Shown one piece after another: positions 60,598 through 64,000 of a stretch of DNA of 64,000 bases. Source of the stretch: Todiramphus chloris collaris (lineage: Eukaryota; Chordata; Aves; Coraciiformes; Alcedinidae); the NCBI GenBank assembly GCA_025345505.1, contig JANVCC010000121.1, positions 192,350 through 256,349 on the forward strand, given 5' to 3'. The number at the start of each line of letters is the position of its first letter. The first letter of the stretch is position 1. Made by a program: the position numbers and the translations under genes. A model generated the notes under the pieces. The model ran no database searches. It was not told the origin of the DNA and was given only the letters and a program-made list of their open reading frames with translations.

Positions 60598-61775
60598 CTT
60601 TATTATTAATGAAGCAGAAATTGCAAGTTGAGATGATGAAGCACATCACCACACATGGGCACGAAAATAACTTGGTAGCAAAGGTCGATAGGCCAAGCTG
60701 TCCAGGGGTCTGGTGTCTTTTCAGAGTTACATGGTAGCACTGGTGAGCTCCTCAGAACCTGATCTGTAACAGGTATTCCCACTTATTGGTAAGTGGGAGT
60801 ATTTCTGATGGCAGGTGGGATTCCTGGCTCCTATTTGGCCTAGTCACCTTGGCCACCCTTGTTCCTCTTACAGTTCCTGGACATTTGCTTAAGCAGATGG
60901 GGGCTTGTGTGTAGTCATGCACCTTTTCTTCTCTCTCTGCCTTCAGCACAGTGCAGCTGAAGGTAGCTGCCAGAGTACACTATGTGACCATTGGTGTGTA
61001 TTAGTGCAAGCTGGGTCTCTGCACATGTGGGTAGTGGTCTCTGCAGAAGCGGGTAATTCAAAAACAGACCTTCTCATGGAAGTCTGGAGTATCACAATTC
61101 TTGTATTAAAATGGTAATGGAACAGAGGAGATATTAGGAAGAGGTTGGGAGAGGTCCAGTTTCTGCGTTTTATCTAATAACGCTTGTTTAGGGAACGCTG
61201 CGCAATCACAAACCTTGTATTAATAGCTGAAATCCTTAAGTTGTGCCTTCTGAGGGTGGCTGTGCACCAGTGACTGGTGCCCGCTGTAAACCCTCAGGGA
61301 CATGTTCTTATTCAGCTGAGGCAGTGAGGATCGTGAGGAAAAACTTGGGACCTGCTTTTACAGAAGCTGACCTGTGTGGATGCTGAATTGCTGGAATATG
61401 AACCAGGTGCAGATGTGGCTCCCAGCTGTGAAAGCCTCCCCACAGGCTGCTGTCTTAAGGCAATTTTTGATTGATTTCTGTTTTGCAAAGCTTCAGTTAG
61501 ACAAGAAATATAGTTGAAATGCTGTAGCTTCCATAATTTTTTATTAAATATTTAAGTAAGTTGCATCATTTCATTACAACTACTTCGTTTTGTCACATTG
61601 AGGTTCTGCTGTCAGGAAAACAAACTACAGTTTCTTTCACCTCTCCTCAGAAAACAAATGGGAAAAATTACTTTTGTCCATAAGCAAATTCTTTCCCCAC
61701 AGCATGTCAAATCCAACGTGTTTTAAAGTTGTATTAATTGTGAAAATGAGTGTTATTTCTAAGTAGGACTTTTAA

Positions 61776-61815
61776 GGTAGCTTGAAAAAGCTACCATTTT
61801 AAGGTAGCTTAGTGG
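61776..61815. repeat. Inverted plus direct repeat of ttaaggtagctt
   Basis: tttaaggtagctt, then aagctacc in inverted orientation after a short loop, then ttttaaggtagctta again. It can fold as a hairpin in two registers. Confidence 0.8.
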
Positions 61816-62152
61816 AATTTTGAAGAGCCTTCTAGTATGAGGTGCTTTTACAAAATATATATTATTAAACAGTGCAAATTTAATATGGAATGTTTGACAC
61901 GTTTCCACGTTTGGACATATTAAAAATCTCCGCTTTAAACTTCATTTAAAATTGATGATCACAAACACAGAGCTTAGCTTCTGGAGTGTTCTGCCTGGGT
62001 TTGGAGAGTGGTGAGCTGTTCGCGGCTAGGCAGTGGTGATGAGTCTGCAGCAGAGCCGGGCGACCCAGCCCGCTGCGTGAACCCAGAGGAGCGGATGAGA
62101 GCAGGGAAGGGCCGAGCGTGTGCGAGCGCGTACCCTGTGCTTGTGCTTGCAG

Positions 62153-62225
62153 CTACACGGTAAAAAACATGGATCCAAAAAGCAAGGTCGATGTGAAAAT
62201 AATATACAAAAGGAAAAACCCCAAC
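62153..62225 (+). other. Exon-like segment of unknown identity downstream of GC-rich DNA
   Basis: 73 bp bounded by ttgtgcttgcag and AAC|GTAAGT, with two of three frames open (one reads YTVKNMDPKSKV, the other LHGKKHGSKKQG). The 130 bp before it are unusually rich in G+C and CpG for this region. I do not recognise either peptide, so it may be an exon of an unannotated transcript or chance. Confidence 0.25.
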
Positions 62226-64000
62226 GTAAGTAGAGGATAAATGTGGAGAAACAGATTGTTAAGAGATGTTGAGAGATAAGTGATTAAATATGATTTACGG
62301 TGGTGGTACCTGATGGGGTGTGAGGTGTGTGATGACAGACTCGATGCCAATGGAATTTTAATCTGCTTAGATTCCAGTTTTACCAGTTTCCTGTGCATTC
62401 CAAACAGGAGTTACTTTTCAGTGCAACATCACAGCAGATGGGTGGAGGGCTCGCCATGTGTGGCGAGGGCTCAGGGCAGCATCCACTGCCCCCTTACTCG
62501 CACGCGTGTGCTCCTTTTGCTCCAGCTACAGAGAAAGAGGCCAGAATGAGAGAGATGGAAATAAGATGTGTCTTGTGCTAACAGAGGTTTGGGTTGTTTG
62601 GGGTTTTTTTTGTTACTTTTGGACAGGAAGATAAAAAGCAGTGGTTTCCAGGAGCTAGGCCTGCAAGTGGGAGTTAATGTGGTTGGTTTGGGGTATGTCA
62701 ACTACAGCCTCACAGGACACAGCTGTAGAAGCCTTAGTGTGAACAGGTGACAGCTGTAGACCCTGCATTTCATAATGTGAGTACCTTTCTTATGATTTGC
62801 CTTAAGGCTTCTCAAGAGCAAACAAGTAATGGTTTAGGTCACACCTTTTTGGTCACCACTTATCGAAACAATGTAAGTGAATAGGACCTGTTAAAATACT
62901 GTCAGGCCATTTTGTGGTGAATGGGCTGAACTGTCAGCGCGCAAATGTACTTTGTGAAGAAAGGCACAGTACCATGGTACAAGCCTCACTGCAGCATCAG
63001 TTGCTTTGTGTTTTAGATGTTTTAAGTAAATGTTTAGCTACCTTTTTTCCTAGCAAGATTCCTTCAGATGTTGCTCCTGGAGCTCCAGAAGGACTCCTGG
63101 ATGGAAAGTCTGGGATCCAGCTCAGGCTCTCAGTAACAGCACCTCAGCCTTATGCTCGAAGAGCCCTGCAGAACAGATCCATTATTTCCTCTGCAGCTGC
63201 TGTTCTGCATAGCTACTGCCAGGCACTTGGCCTCATATAGTTTGTGGCAGAACCAATGGTAACTGGTGTTTGTCACAGCATAGATCATCTGAACTTTCTG
63301 GCTGATGAGGGGCGTGTCTCTGCCCAAGGGTTTAGCCATCAGCATAGCCACCAGTAATGAAATACAGCTTGCATGGGTATAGTACATGAGCAGGGGCTTA
63401 CAGCCCTCTAAGTACCGTGATGCCAAGGCTGTCAGCAGCAGCCTGATAGTTCTTGCTCGCAGGAAGGTGTTTAGTACCTGCAACAGAAGATTTATGCAGC
63501 AACAGGACTTGGTGGGCTGTTCCCCTCATCTTATCCTGCAAGAAGTCCTGCTCCTTTGTGAGCACATACTCAGGACTGAGTATGGATCCAACGTGAGGAG
63601 GATGGTCTCACTTGCACAAGGAGGGAGGGAGCGAGCTGTGGTGCGGCAGGACCCAGCGCTTGCAACAAACAGTGTGGAGAACTTGGGTCACAAGTAATGG
63701 AACTGGCTGGTGGTTGTGATCACCTGGGCTGTACCACCAGCACGTGCGTGTCTGAGAGCTGGGCACCTGCCTGTGCTGGCCCTACAGTGATGGCAGGTTT
63801 GCAGTGCCGGTGAGGGCTGTGGCCGCTGCATCAAGGGTGTAAGAAGCACAGTCAGCATTTATTTAGCTGTTTTATAAATTGCAAGAAAGCCAAAATAGCA
63901 CCAATTTCTGAACAAGTCTATTGAGGCAATGCATGTTGGGTCAGTGCTGCCTAGGTTAGGCCAGGTCCCTTCAGGTGTGGCACTCAAAGCTGCCACTGTA

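Larger units (their letters stand above)
50318..64000. other. Intergenic region, no protein gene recognised
   Basis: Contains three CR1 fragments, homopolymer tracts (T-rich 52553-52600, T run near 56168, A-rich 56960-57003) and a GC-rich exon-like segment near 62.1 kb. The - strand was read for HECT or WW exons of NEDD4L, the expected next gene; none was found. Confidence 0.6.

Noticed and set aside
63130-63483. Open frame of 117 codons on the - strand with Leu-rich stretches, possibly a transposase remnant
   Set aside because: I could not match any transposase motif; a + strand frame overlaps it and neither has supporting context.
33791-64000. NEDD4L 3' exons expected on the - strand from human synteny
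   Set aside because: No HECT or WW domain sequence was seen in - strand reading; the gene probably begins beyond the window.
1-64000. CRISPR arrays, operons, bacterial-type systems, tRNA or rRNA genes
   Set aside because: Spliced eukaryotic DNA; no such structures were seen.

Overview
This window is vertebrate nuclear DNA, almost certainly from a bird. The evidence is long GT-AG introns, several truncated CR1 LINE tails in both orientations, one short solo LTR of avian ERVL type, and proteins close to those of amniotes. Two landmarks are secure: most of the ALPK2 (alpha-kinase 2) gene on the + strand, and the liver microRNA gene MIR122 on the - strand about 7 kb beyond the ALPK2 stop. ALPK2 and MIR122 in opposite orientations matches the human 18q21 order MALT1 - ALPK2 - MIR122 - NEDD4L as I remember it. 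In birds this block is expected on chromosome Z, but that placement is inference.

Layout. Positions 1-7.6 kb hold the 5' part of ALPK2, with one possible exon of its N-terminal Ig domain near 3.16 kb and an ancient amniote repeat near 3.5 kb. From 7.6 to 33.8 kb come ten coding exons whose boundaries and phases join into one 1,806-codon reading frame: two very large exons coding a disordered, fast-evolving region, then an Ig domain, then the alpha-kinase domain. The introns carry CR1 fragments, a 0.4 kb GATA/GAAA array broken by an assembly gap, and a solo LTR with a 5-bp target duplication. From 33.8 to 40.7 kb is the ALPK2 3' UTR and intergenic DNA. At 40.74-40.82 kb is the miR-122 hairpin with both mature arms intact, followed on its own strand by a poly(A) signal. 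From 41 to 64 kb I see no protein gene: there are CR1 remnants, a 44-bp minisatellite around a second assembly gap (50.2 kb), simple repeats, and one unexplained GC-rich exon-like segment near 62.1 kb. The 3' end of NEDD4L, expected next on the - strand, was not found.

ALPK2 is a heart-enriched atypical protein kinase and MIR122 a liver microRNA, so the two neighbours share a conserved block rather than a pathway. I found no evidence of a wholly new system. The most useful observations are the MIR122 locus with its 3' end signal, an in-frame 123-bp intron inside the kinase domain, a conserved Cys/His segment outside the known ALPK2 domains, and an apparently disconnected N-terminal Ig domain. 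Comparisons with human proteins and RNAs are from memory, not from an alignment run here.
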